A stretch of 64,000 bases of DNA from NCBI RefSeq assembly GCF_023053635.1, contig NC_086179.1, positions 4,292,001 to 4,356,000 of the forward strand, read 5' to 3'. A program made the position numbers and the translations under genes. The stretch's first letter is position 1. Every line of letters begins with the position of its first letter. The DNA is from Elgaria multicarinata webbii. Lineage: Eukaryota > Chordata > Lepidosauria > Squamata > Anguidae. The notes below the pieces were generated by a model that worked only from the letters and a program-made list of their open reading frames with translations, was not told the origin of the DNA and did not search any database. Positions 22,840-51,076 of this stretch are shown here, piece after piece.

Positions 22840-22852
22840 AATAAAGAATAAA
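22840..22852 (+). terminator. CPA2 poly(A) signals
   Basis: Two AATAAA hexamers (22840-22845 and 22847-22852) 616 bases after the stop. They are the first clear signals downstream. Confidence 0.65.
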
Positions 22853-22939
22853 GATGATTCTATGAGCTCAAACCCATCTCCAGTCAATGATTTATTAATC
22901 GGATGTACTGCCAACTATACCTGTGTTGTGTCTTTCTCG

Positions 22940-23345
22940 TTCATCACTAGAGCTATTTGCTGCTAAAAGCACTTGGAATTTTACAGTCCAAATAGCCCAG
23001 CATTTTGTTCACACAGTGGCCAACCAGTTGTCCACGGGAATCTCAAGAACAGGGCATGACTGCCACAGCAGCACCCCTCCACCCATGTTCCCCAACAACT
23101 GCCTCTGATACTGGAAGCAGCAGATAGCCATCAGAACTAATAACCATTGATAGCCTTCTCCTCTATGGATTTGTTACATTCCCTTTTAAAGCCGTCCAAA
23201 TTGGTGGCCATCACGCCACCTTTGGTAGTGAATTCCATCATTTAACTACGCGCCGTGTGAAGAAGTCCTTCCTTTTATTTGTCCTGAATCTCCCACCCAT
23301 CAGCTTCATGGGATGACCCCACTGAGTTCTAGTAGGTTGAATGAA
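22940..23345 (-). repeat. Older CR1-type LINE 3' part
   Basis: The reverse reading covers the FFTRRV and NLDGFKR segments and the final tggccactgtgtgaac tail, matching the copies at 40426 and 45715. Confidence 0.7.
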
Positions 23346-23554
23346 TGAATGAAACTTTATTGAATAAGTCTTCCAACCATTTCAAAAATCATAAATCACA
23401 TCATCATTAAAAACAGACAGGCATTAATTAAAATTTACGATTTAAAATGATAAAACAATGTACAATTCTTATATAATATAGTATTTATGACTAACAGTTA
23501 ATAAAACCCCTTGTGTGTAATGACCTATGGCCATACTACCCTGAACACACCAGA

Positions 23555-23685
23555 ATTTGTCTGTGAGGTAGGTTAGACTGAGAGATAGTGACGTGTCCAA
23601 GGCCACACTGTGGCCTGAGTTGGCATTTGAACCTGTCTCCCCAGGCCTAGACTGGACACCCTAACCTCTGTGCCACATGGATGGG
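23555..23685 (-). repeat. Degraded tRNA-derived SINE
   Basis: CTGTGAGGTAGGTTAGACTG, a GGCATTTGAACCTGTCTCCC B-box region and CTAACCTCTGTGCCACA mark a worn reverse copy of the 6009-type SINE. Confidence 0.6.
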
Positions 23686-23724
23686 TCGCAGAGTAATATG
23701 TTTGGAAGGAACAACAAGGACTCA

Positions 23725-25660
23725 AGGTGATGTTTGCCCTGTCCTGGACGGGGTTGCACTCTCCCTAAAGGATCGGGTCCGTAGTTTGGGGGTGCTCTTG
23801 GATCCAGAACTGTCACTTGAGGCACAGGTGAACTCAGTGGCAAAGAGCACCTTTTATCAGCTTAGGCTGATATACCAATATGCCCTTATCTGGACAGAGA
23901 TAGCCTAGCTACATTTATCCATGCTCCGATAACCTCTCGTTTGGATCACTCCAATGTGTTACACGTGGGGCTGCCTTTAAAAACGGTCTGGAAGCTTCAG
24001 CCGGTACAAAACAGGGCAGCCCGTTTACTAACAGGGACTGGCCGGCGAATATTAGGTGGATTCACAGTTGGCTACAGAATTGGACTCAAAGAGTACTTAT
24101 CAATGGAACCTTCTCAAACTGGGGAGGCAACAAGTGGGGTACCGCGGGGATCAGTCCTGGGCCCATGCACTTCAACATTTTTATTAATGATTTGGACGAG
24201 GAGGTGCTGGGAACACTTATCAAATTTTCAGATGACACAAAATTGGGTGGGATAGCTAATACCCTGGAAGACAGAAACAAACTTCAAAGTGCTCTTGATA
24301 GGCTGGAGAGTTGGGCTGAAAACAACAGAATGAAATTTAATAGGGATAAATGCCAAGTTCTACATCTAGTAAATATAAATCAAAGGCACAGTTACAAGAT
24401 GGGGGATACTTGGCTCAGCAATACTACAAATGAGAAGGATCTTGGAATTGTTGTAGATCGCAAGCTGAATATGAGCCAACAGTGCGATATGGCTGCAAGA
24501 AAGGCAAATGCTATTTTGGGGTGCATTAACAGAAGTATAGCTTCCAAATCATGTGAGGTACTGGTTCCTCTCTATTCGGCACCTGGTTAGGCCTCATCTA
24601 GAGTATTGCATCCAGTTCTGGGCTCCACAATTCAAGAAGGATGCAGACAAGCTGGAGCGTGTTCAGAGGAGGGCAACCAGGATGATCAGGGGTCTGGAAA
24701 CACAGCCTTATGAGGAGAGACTGAAAGAACTGGGCATGTTTAGCCTGGAGAAGAGAAGATTGAGGAGAGACAGGATAGCACTCTTCAAATCCTTAAAAGG
24801 TTGTCACACAGAGGAGGGCCAGGATCTCTTCTCGATCCTCCCAGAGTGCAGGACACGGACTAACGGGCTCATGTTAAAGGAAGCCAGATTCCAGCTAGAC
24901 ATCAGGAAAAACTTCCTGACTGTTAGAGCAGTACGACAATGGAATCAGTTGCGTGGTGAGGTTGTGGGCTCTCCCACACTAGAGGCCTTCAAGAGGCAGC
25001 TGGACAACCATCTGTCAGGGATGCTTTAGGGTGGATTCCTGCATTGAGCAGGGGGTTGGACTCGATGGCCTTGTAGGCCCCTTCCAACTCTGCTATTCTA
25101 TGATTCTATGATTCTATTACACCAGTCCAGGTCCGGGCCCGATTCAAGGTGCTGGTATTGACATTTAAAGCCCTAAAATGTTTGGGGCCAGGTTATTTGA
25201 AGGAACGCCTCCTCCCATATGTACCTGCCCCGACCTTAAGATCATCTACAGGGGCCCTTCTCCGTGAGCCCCTGCCAAAGGAAGTGAGGCAGGTGGCTAC
25301 TAGGAGGAGGGCTTTCTCCGCTGTGGCACCCCGGCTGCAGAACAAGCTCCCCAGAGAGGTCCGCCGGGTGCCTACACTGTATTGCTTTCGTCGCCAGCTG
25401 AAGACCTTTTTATTCTCTCAGTATTTTAACACTTAATTTTAACTTAAATTTAAATTTTACTGTTCTAACTCTGTATTTTAATCTTATACCAATTTTAGCT
25501 GCGTGGTTTTATCCTGGTTGTGCTTTTGATACTGTATTTTGTATTTGTGCTTTTAACCTGTTGGTTGTTTTATTACGGTTTTAATTTTTGTGAACCGCCC
25601 AGAGAGCTTCGGCTATTGGGCGGTATAAAAATGTAATAAATAAATAAATTAATTAATAAA
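23725..25660 (+). repeat. L2-like LINE split by a CR1 insertion
   Basis: The left part (23725-24045) encodes [20 protein letters not shown] and stops at ACTGGCCGGCG. The right part (25118-25660) resumes at CACCAGTCCAGGTCCGGGCC and runs through [15 protein letters not shown] to the CCGCCCAGAGAGCTTCGGC end and (AAAT)n. The CR1 copy between them is the younger element. Confidence 0.85.
24046..25117 (+). repeat. CR1 LINE, long 3' part, nested in an L2-like LINE
   Basis: About 1.07 kb. It reads from the RT region before FNIFINDLDEEV through DDTKLGGIANTLEDRNKLQ, NNRMKFNRDKCQVLHL and [14 protein letters not shown] to the ATTCTATGATTCTAT terminal repeat. It has a few frameshifts. It is one of the longest CR1 copies here. 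Confidence 0.9.
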
Positions 25661-26006
25661 TCATCCAGCAACCGTTTGTCTCGATGCAGGAGCTGCTACA
25701 CTCCTTTTTGGACTGACTTTTCTTGGCACCTGTGACCCTAACTGGGGGATGTCATCAGCCTCGCAGATGCAAAGTCATCAGAGGCCCGAAGATTAAAATG
25801 TCTTTCTGGCACAACAGGGGAAGCTGCCAGGAGCTTATCTTTGGCCTTCACTGGTTTCAACAGCTGCTGGGTTACTCACCAGAAAGCAGCAACAAAAAGA
25901 GCTCCAAGTTCAGCAGGAGACGTCTGAGAGCCACCCTGACCCAAGAGACCACTGAAGACCTCAGATGGGTAAGGGGACGGCACTGCTGGATCTGCTTGGC
26001 AGGTGT
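25661..26006. other. Unclassified segment between two LINE blocks
   Basis: Not matched to any repeat family in the window. The plus strand is open for much of its length. A faint resemblance to CPA exons 7 and 9 was judged too weak to call. Confidence 0.3.
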
Positions 26007-27036
26007 ACCCGTTATTCCGTGTCTTGCGCTCTGGGAGGATCGAGAAGAGATCCTGGCCCTCCTCTGTGTGACAACCTTTCAAGTATTTGAAGAGTGCTCT
26101 CATGTCTCCCCTCCATCTTCTCTTCTCCAGGCTAAACATGCCCAGTTCTTTCAGTCTCTCTTCATAGGGCTTTGTTTCCAGACCCCTGATCATCCTGGTT
26201 GCCCTCCTCTGAACACGCTCCAGCTTGTCTGCGTCCTTCTTGAATTGTGGAGCCCAGAACTGGACACACTATTCAAGATGATACTTGGCTCAGCAATACT
26301 ACAAACTAGAAGGATCTTGGAATTGTTGTAGATCGCAAGCTGAATATAAGCCAACAATGCGATATGGCTGCAAGAAAGGCAAATGCTATTTTGGGCTGCA
26401 TCAATAGAAGGATAGCTTCCAAATCACGTGAGGTACTGGTTCCCCTCTATTCGGCCCTGGTTAGGCCTCATCTAGAGTATTGCGTCCAGTTCTGGGCTCC
26501 ACAATTCAAGAAGGACACAGAGAAGCTGGAGCGGGTTCAGAGGAGGGCAACCAGGATGATCAGGGGTCTGGAAACACAGCCCTATGAAGAGAGACGGAGA
26601 GAACTGGGCATGTTTAGCCTGGAGAGGAGAAGATTGAGGGGAGACATGATAGCACTCTTCAAATACTTAAAAGGTTGTCACACAGAGGAGGGCCAGGATC
26701 TCTTCTCGATCCTCCCAGAGTGCAGGACACGGAATAACGGGCGCAAGTGACAGGAAGCCAGATTCCAGCTGGACATCAGGAAAAACTTCCTGACTGTTAG
26801 AGCAGTACAGCAATGGAATCAGTTACCTAGGGAGGTTGTGGGCTCTCCCACACTAGAGTCATTCAAGGGGCAGCTGGACAACCATCTGTCAGGGATGCTT
26901 TAGGGTGGATTCCTGCATTGAGCAGGGGGATGGACTCGATGGCCTTGTAGGTCCCTTCCAACTCTGCTATTCTATGATTCTATGATTCTACGAGGCCTAA
27001 CCAGTGTCAAATAGAGGGGAACCAGTACGTTTCCAT
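26007..27036 (-). repeat. CR1 LINE interrupted by a second CR1 copy
   Basis: 26007-26279 reads as reverse CR1 to ACTGGACACACTATTCAAGA. The sequence continues at about 26993 with GAGGCCTAACCAGTGTCAAA and runs to 27036. The 3' terminus is missing. Confidence 0.75.
26280..26992 (+). repeat. CR1 LINE nested in an opposite-strand CR1
   Basis: Plus-strand copy from TWLSNTTN-type codons through [20 protein letters not shown] and [15 protein letters not shown] to the ATTCTATGATTCTA terminus. The surrounding CR1 resumes in reverse immediately after. Confidence 0.85.
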
Positions 27037-27045
27037 TTTCTGTAG

Positions 27046-27233
27046 ACCAGGCAAATGGAACAACCATTGACTGAGGCTACAAAAGTGGGGTCAAATATTC
27101 CTAAATTTTTGAACCCAGGGTCAAGAGCTACTATGGCTTTGCTCATCCTGCTGATCACATCATCCTAACAGCGGAAGACACTTAGGTAGCACTCATGAAG
27201 ATCATGGAATATGTCTGGGACCATCCCTATTAA
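27046..27233 (+). pseudogene. Carboxypeptidase A relic: decayed terminal exon
   Basis: A polypyrimidine tract and AG acceptor (ttctgtag) precede 188 bases, exactly the length of the last exon of CPA2 and CPA1. In the expected phase it reads QANGTTID, then a stop where the family has W, then GYKSGVKYS, a second stop, IFEPRVKSYYGF, HPADHIILTAEDT, a third stop at the conserved W, then KIMEYVWDHPY and the normal stop position. It is thus CPA-like at the start, the catalytic Glu region and the C-terminus, but cannot encode a working enzyme. It lies on the same strand as CPA2 and CPA1, between them, where mammals carry CPA4 and CPA5, so it is probably the remains of one of those. No other exon was found with confidence. 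Confidence 0.85.
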
Positions 27234-27239
27234 CCTCAG

Positions 27240-27320
27240 TGGGTTTTGGGCTGGGAATGATGGGAGCTGTAGTCTAACACATATCTGGAGGGGAGCAATG
27301 TGGAAGAAGCCTGCTGTACT
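27240..27320. repeat. Fragment of an old palindromic MITE
   Basis: GGCTGGGAATGATGGGAGCT and AGTCTAACACATATCTGGAG match one half of the 1027-type hairpin. Confidence 0.45.
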
Positions 27321-27909
27321 GGAATTCTTGTTTTTAATAACACAAGACTGGACGGGCATCTTTTTCTGTAACAGAAAGTGAAATACTACAATAAGTAAAA
27401 ACACAAAAGGAAAAAAAGAGTTTCAGTCAAACTGTGTTTGAATAACATCTCATCTCTTTCCCCAGGGATATCTGAGACGACCTTTCAGGAATGTCTGTAG
27501 CGTGAGACTCACTGAATCACTACATTCGTTTAATGTAGTGCTTGCAAGCAGTAAGCTGCACAAATTCAATAAAAAATAACATTATCGTTATCTTTCGTGT
27601 GTGTGAGTGTGTGGTGGGGAAGAAAGAGCTGCCTTGAACATTGTTGATTAAGGCAGGAGAGAAACTTTCCCAATAAACAAAATATAAGCATCCCTAAATA
27701 TATCGGGGGACCCCAAAGGTTGGCAAACTGGAAGCTGAAATGTGCACACAGGTCTTTGAGCTCCAGCTCCTGGCTTACTGTGCTCATTCACAGCTTAAGA
27801 GGCACCGTTTCCTCTTCCGTTCTTTGGGATGTGAATGGACCCCTTTGGGCGAATGAAGGTGTCTTGTACTGTTGGACCATTGATCCATTCAACCCACGAC
27901 TGTCTAGTC
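27321..27909. other. Unassigned intergenic sequence
   Basis: No gene, RNA or repeat family is recognised between the CPA relic and MITE copy 2. Confidence 0.3.
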
Positions 27910-28035
27910 CAGCCTTCCTCAACCTGGGGCGCTCCAGATGTGTTGGACTGCATCTCCCAGAATGCCCCAGCCAGCTGGGGCATTCTGGGAGTTGTAGTCC
28001 AACACATCTGGAGCGCCCCAGGTTGAGGAAGGCTG
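27910..28035. mobile_element. Palindromic hAT-type MITE, copy 2
   Basis: 126-bp hairpin starting CAGCCTTCCTCAACCTGGGG and ending with its complement. It has an exact 8-bp duplication, gtctagtc, at 27902-27909 and 28036-28043. Confidence 0.92.
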
Positions 28036-28043
28036 GTCTAGTC

Positions 28044-28574
28044 TGACTGTCACCAGGGTCCCAGGCTGAGACCCATCTACCTGTACCTGGAAACGTGGGG
28101 CCTTCTGCGTGGAAAGCAAGTACTCCGCCCCCTTATCTTGCTAGTCAATAATGGGACCTGGGGAGGAAGAGGACAACATCTGAGATGGTTTAGCTCCACG
28201 CCTTGGAGAGCTGCTTTAGAGTTCTGGCTGAAATCCGGAGCAGATTCACTGCCCCACTGACATCAGAACCATCAGACCTTACTAACATAACTCATGGTCT
28301 GTTCTAGGGTTAAATAACCCGCAGTGGGTTGTCATGTCACACGGAACGGTCCGATGCATAAAACAAGATGGTCCCTGCCTGCAAGTGTACAGTCCAAAAA
28401 GACTTGACACACAAGGAAGGGGCGATGGGGAGGGAAGAGGGGGAAAAAAACATGAAACCGTCTTTTAGCAGGGCTGGTGGAAAGATTCTGCTGCCCGTCT
28501 CATCTCCTTCAGTGCTCCCACGGGAACCCACCCTCGAACACGGCCTACTCAGGGTCAACACCTCAGACCTTGAA
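28044..28574. other. Unassigned intergenic sequence
   Basis: No coding or repeat signal is recognised. Confidence 0.3.
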
Positions 28575-29080
28575 GTCCTTCCTCTTGCTCACAGGTGGTC
28601 AAACCTTCTGGTTCCCGAAATCAATCTGGCCGCTGCATTTTGCACGAGCTGCAGCTTCTGAACCGTCTTCAAAGGCAGCCCTACGTAGAGCGCATTGCAG
28701 TAATCTAACTTGGAGGTTACCAGAGCATGGACAACTGAAGCCAGGTTATCCCTGTCTAGATAGGGGTGTAGCTGGGCCACCAACCGGAGTTTGTAAAAGG
28801 CACTCCGTGCCACCGAGGTCACCTGAGCCTCAAGTGACAATGATGGGTCTAAAAGAACCCCCAAGCTACGAACCTGCTCCTTCAGGGTGAGTGCAATCCC
28901 ATCCAGAACCGGTAGAACACACACACCCCATCCTGTCAGCGGAATCACCTACTAACAGCATCTCAGTCTTGTCTGGATTGAGTCTCAGTTTATTAGCCCT
29001 CATCCAGTCCATTGTCGCAGCCAGGCACCGATTCAACACGTCCACAGCCTCTCCTGCTGAAGATGAAAAGGAGAAATAGA
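28575..29080 (-). repeat. L2-like LINE (third subfamily), RT C-terminal part
   Basis: The minus strand reads WMRANKLRLNPDKTEMLLVG, then [20 protein letters not shown] and [20 protein letters not shown] with few breaks. It is better preserved than most copies. It adjoins an opposite-strand L2-like 3' end. Confidence 0.85.
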
Positions 29081-29084
29081 GCAT

Positions 29085-29390
29085 ACCGGTAGGGATAGGG
29101 CCTTTTCGGTGGTGGCCCCCAGACTGTGGAATGATCTCCCTGATGAGGCTCGCCTGGCACCAACGCTGCTATCTTTCCGGCGCCAGGTTAAGACTTTCCT
29201 CTTTGCCCAGGCATATGGCGGCACATCCTAATTACCCACATGTTTAGTTTTTAATAGGTTTTTAATGCTTCATGTGTGTATGTACTGTGTTTTATAGTTT
29301 TAAATTTTGTATACTTGTTTTTACCTCAATTTTAGAATTTCTGTAAACCGCCCAGAGAGCCCTGGCTATGGGAGCGGTATATAAATGTAA

Positions 29391-29429
<39 letters not shown>

Positions 29430-29440
29430 AATATAAATAT
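29085..29440 (+). repeat. L2-like LINE 3' end with (AAAT)n
   Basis: Starts in the RT tail ([20 protein letters not shown]-type codons) and ends CCGCCCAGAGAGCCCTGGC with (TAAA)n at about 29388-29430. Confidence 0.8.
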
Positions 29441-29713
29441 GGGCTAGCGAGGGTCACTCGTGGGTGCTGGTAACGTTCTCCCTGATCTCCTCCTCACCTT
29501 TTTCTGGGCCGAGTCATTGCATCGGAAGGGACGGTTTCCTCCCGGGCCCCGGAGGCCTTGCACCCCTCGGCTCCGTTCAAGCTCTCCGGGGCTAAGTGCC
29601 TCTGCTTATCTCCCAGCTGCGGCGTGTGGATGATTCAGTCATTTCTTCGTGGCGCGCCGAAGCCTGGCCAAGGTGAGAGCAAACGTTCCAGGTCCCCTCC
29701 ACCCCGGTCTGGG

Positions 29714-29730
29714 CAGGTGGCGCATTCCCC
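29714..29730 (+). promoter_or_regulatory. PTF1-like element of CPA1
   Basis: CAGGTG (29714-29719), five bases, then TTCCCC (29725-29730): E-box plus TC-box order and spacing as in acinar zymogen promoters, about 135 bp before the TATA box. Confidence 0.4.
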
Positions 29731-29862
29731 AAGCATCAATCACCACGGGGCTGAAAGCCTCAGCTGTTTTCCACCAGAGCCGTGGGAAGGAGGGCGGCTG
29801 GCGGAGGAGAACGGTCTTTGCTGCCCGCTGGGACATGCATGAGCCACAGTTACTTAGGATGG

Positions 29863-29870
29863 TATATAAG
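29863..29870 (+). promoter_or_regulatory. TATA box of CPA1
   Basis: TATATAAG, 51 bases before the start codon. This implies a 5' UTR of about 25-30 nt. Confidence 0.75.
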
Positions 29871-29920
29871 GCAGGCGGAGGACGTCCCCAGTCTCCAGCT
29901 GGCGTCCGGATCTGCTGAAC

Positions 29921-48596
<18,676 letters not shown>

Positions 48597-48667
48597 AACC
48601 AGAGCAGAGGGGCGGTTTTCTCAGGAGGCAACCAATTCACAGTCTCCTTGGCAATAATAAATGAATG

Positions 48668-48673
48668 AATAAA
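48668..48673 (+). terminator. CPA1 poly(A) signal
   Basis: AATAAA 71 bases after the CPA1 stop, giving a short 3' UTR as is usual for pancreatic protease genes. Confidence 0.8.
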
Positions 48674-49158
48674 GAGAAGCCACTGTTTTGTTGTCTTATT
48701 CTTGCAAATAAGTTCTTCTAATTTCATGTTGCACTCTTCTTCCACTAAAAATGATTCAAAGCGATGGGAGACTGGAGGAATATAATGATCTTCTGTAAAA
48801 TACTGGAAGAGCCTCTTTGGTATAAGGGTAGGAAGCAAAGATCCTCACTAGCTTGTAGTGTTGGGGAATTTTATAAATGATAAAACCTTTAGGATGTTGT
48901 CTCAGGACTTGTTCACATGACTACCTGTGTGTGGTTGGCTGTGGTTCGTGGGCACCCTTCACACGCAAGGTTTGGTTACGAACATGTGCCAAAGTGGGCG
49001 TCATTCCAACAAGACTCCCGTTCCCTTTTGATACTGAACCCAAAAGCACCTAATGTCTCAAAAGACATTTAAAACCTCGCTACAAATCAAAACAGTACCT
49101 TTGGCAGTTAGTATCTGGTGATAACCCATAAAAGGCTCATTATAGCGAATGATTATCT
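48674..49158. other. Spacer between convergent CPA1 and CEP41 ends
   Basis: About 480 bp between the CPA1 poly(A) signal and the farthest candidate CEP41 signal. No gene or repeat family is recognised apart from a faint inverted repeat at 48930-49000. Confidence 0.35.
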
Positions 49159-50747
49159 TTTTATTGAGCTAGAAACAACGTAAAAGCCAAACTATACACG
49201 AAAAAACTAACTCACCCCACTCCAAAGCAGCAGCAGCACCAAACCATTTGACATAATTAACCTAACGAGCACAATATACAAAATCCACAAAGCCAATAAG
49301 AGGATCAAAGCATGCTGAGCTTTTCTTCCGATGCCAAGGATTAAAAAGAGTCTCTTCTTCAAAACGGAGGAATAAAGAATGCGCCTGTCTTTTCGTTACA
49401 CAAGACGGTATTTAGGAAGTCCAGGGCCAAGTAGTTCAAGTCTTGGTACAAGAGTTTATGCATTTGAAACAACAACAACAAAGACACTGAACCATCCAGA
49501 GTAAAAGAAAGGAAGCCTTCCCTTAGAAAACAGGTCCCAAACACATAGACACACACACACGAACGCCTGACGTTTGTAAATGGACTTGGTGATGATCTTG
49601 CAGTTTGCCACTGATACTGTCATTCGAAGCAGTTGCACAAAATTAAGCATTTCGGATTAAGAAAAAATGAAGACATCGTATCAGGCTAGGGGCACATCTG
49701 TCTTAAACACTATATTCATTTCAAACCAGTTTGCCCTCCTGAGTTTTGCCAAGGAATTCTGGAAGTTGTACTTTGTGCCAAGCAGTGAAAACTTCTGTCA
49801 GACGTGCTTAACCCACTTACTGTGTGACGGTTTCCAGGATTCCTTCGGCACATTCCAGATGGTTTCAGTGTACGCAGGCCCTCATATATTAAATTACATT
49901 TAAAAATGCAGGCTTTTTTATTTAAAAATATGGGATTAAGTACCGCTAGGCACACCAACATTCTGGCTTGCAAGGAAAGCTCCACACAGATCCATTTACT
50001 TTACATAAATATTAAACAGGGAGGTTCACTGCAGACTAGGTGGAAGCAGCACATACACCAAGACCAAATGTCAACCAACTAACCATCAGTCTTGTCATTT
50101 ATCATAAATATGTGACATTTAAATATAACTCATTTCAAACTGAGAAGTAATCACTGTCAGATAAAACAAGGTGGGGGGGCATTAGGAATATGGGGGCAGG
50201 ATGGGGGAGGGGAAACACAGGGGTGTCTCCATGACTTGGCTATATAAGCCCCCAAGCTTACCTGAAAGACTCCTCATTTAGGGCAGAACCTTCAGTTCCC
50301 AACTCTTGGCTCACAGCAATTTACACCAGCTGCCCTTGGACCATCAATTTTTTTAAAAAAAATGCTCAAAGTGAACATTCAAAGAAGCCAAACAACAAAA
50401 ATCAAATAGAACTGCTTAGGATACTGCGAAATCAGTCTTTAAGCAGATGCCTTCCTACAGCTGCGGAGTAAAATGTTTTTGCAGCCAACCTCCCTTAAAA
50501 TTCTGCTGACCATACAGGGAAAGAGATCCTGGGCAAAGGCGTTCAAGCAAAGGCAGAATGAAAACAGTCATGAAGCTGAAGAGCACTGATCTTCTTAGTC
50601 GTCATGGGTAAACCTTTGCTTCTCAGATTTTAAAATCCTGCAATGTAGGTTCATATAAAAATAGATATCTTTACAAATCTGTATAAAAAGGAGAACCCCC
50701 CGCCCTCAAAGTGTAGCTTACCGGATTGTAGATGCTGAAGGAGAATG

Positions 50748-50858
50748 CAGTGGTCTGGAATTTGCAGGATTGCAAATTCCAGACCACTGTAATGTCAGTT
50801 GCAAATTCCAGACCACTGTAATGTCAGTTGCAAATTCCAGACCACTGTAATGTCAGTG
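50748..50858. repeat. Perfect hairpin plus three tandem 29-bp units
   Basis: A 19-bp perfect stem (50748-50766 with 50771-50789, loop GGAT) runs straight into three near-identical 29-bp units, 50772-50800, 50801-50829 and 50830-50858, each starting GCAAATTCCAGACCACTG. The single inverted copy could pair with any of the three. It lies in the probable CEP41 3' UTR. Confidence 0.85.
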
Positions 50859-50946
50859 ACATGCAAGGCTTTTCAAAGTCATGGCTCCTAAGACTTTACA
50901 TCCTATGTACAGAGCAAAACTGAGGGCCCCGGGGCTGCTTCTAGAA

Positions 50947-51076
50947 CAGCCTTCCTCAACCTGGGGCGCTGCAGATGTGTTGGACTACAACTCCCAGAAT
51001 GCCCCAGCCAGCTGGCTGGGGCATTCTGGGAGATGCAGTCCAACGCATCTGCAGCGCCCCAGGTTGAGGAAGGCTG
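50947..51076. mobile_element. Palindromic hAT-type MITE, copy 6
   Basis: 130-bp hairpin. Exact 8-bp duplication ttctagaa at 50939-50946 and 51077-51084. It lies in the probable CEP41 3' UTR. Confidence 0.92.

Noticed and set aside
25690-25910. Possible CPA exon 7 and exon 9 relics (for example LHWFQQLLGY against [10 protein letters not shown])
   Set aside because: Only a handful of residues agree, the phase breaks and no splice sites fit. Too weak to annotate as coding remains.
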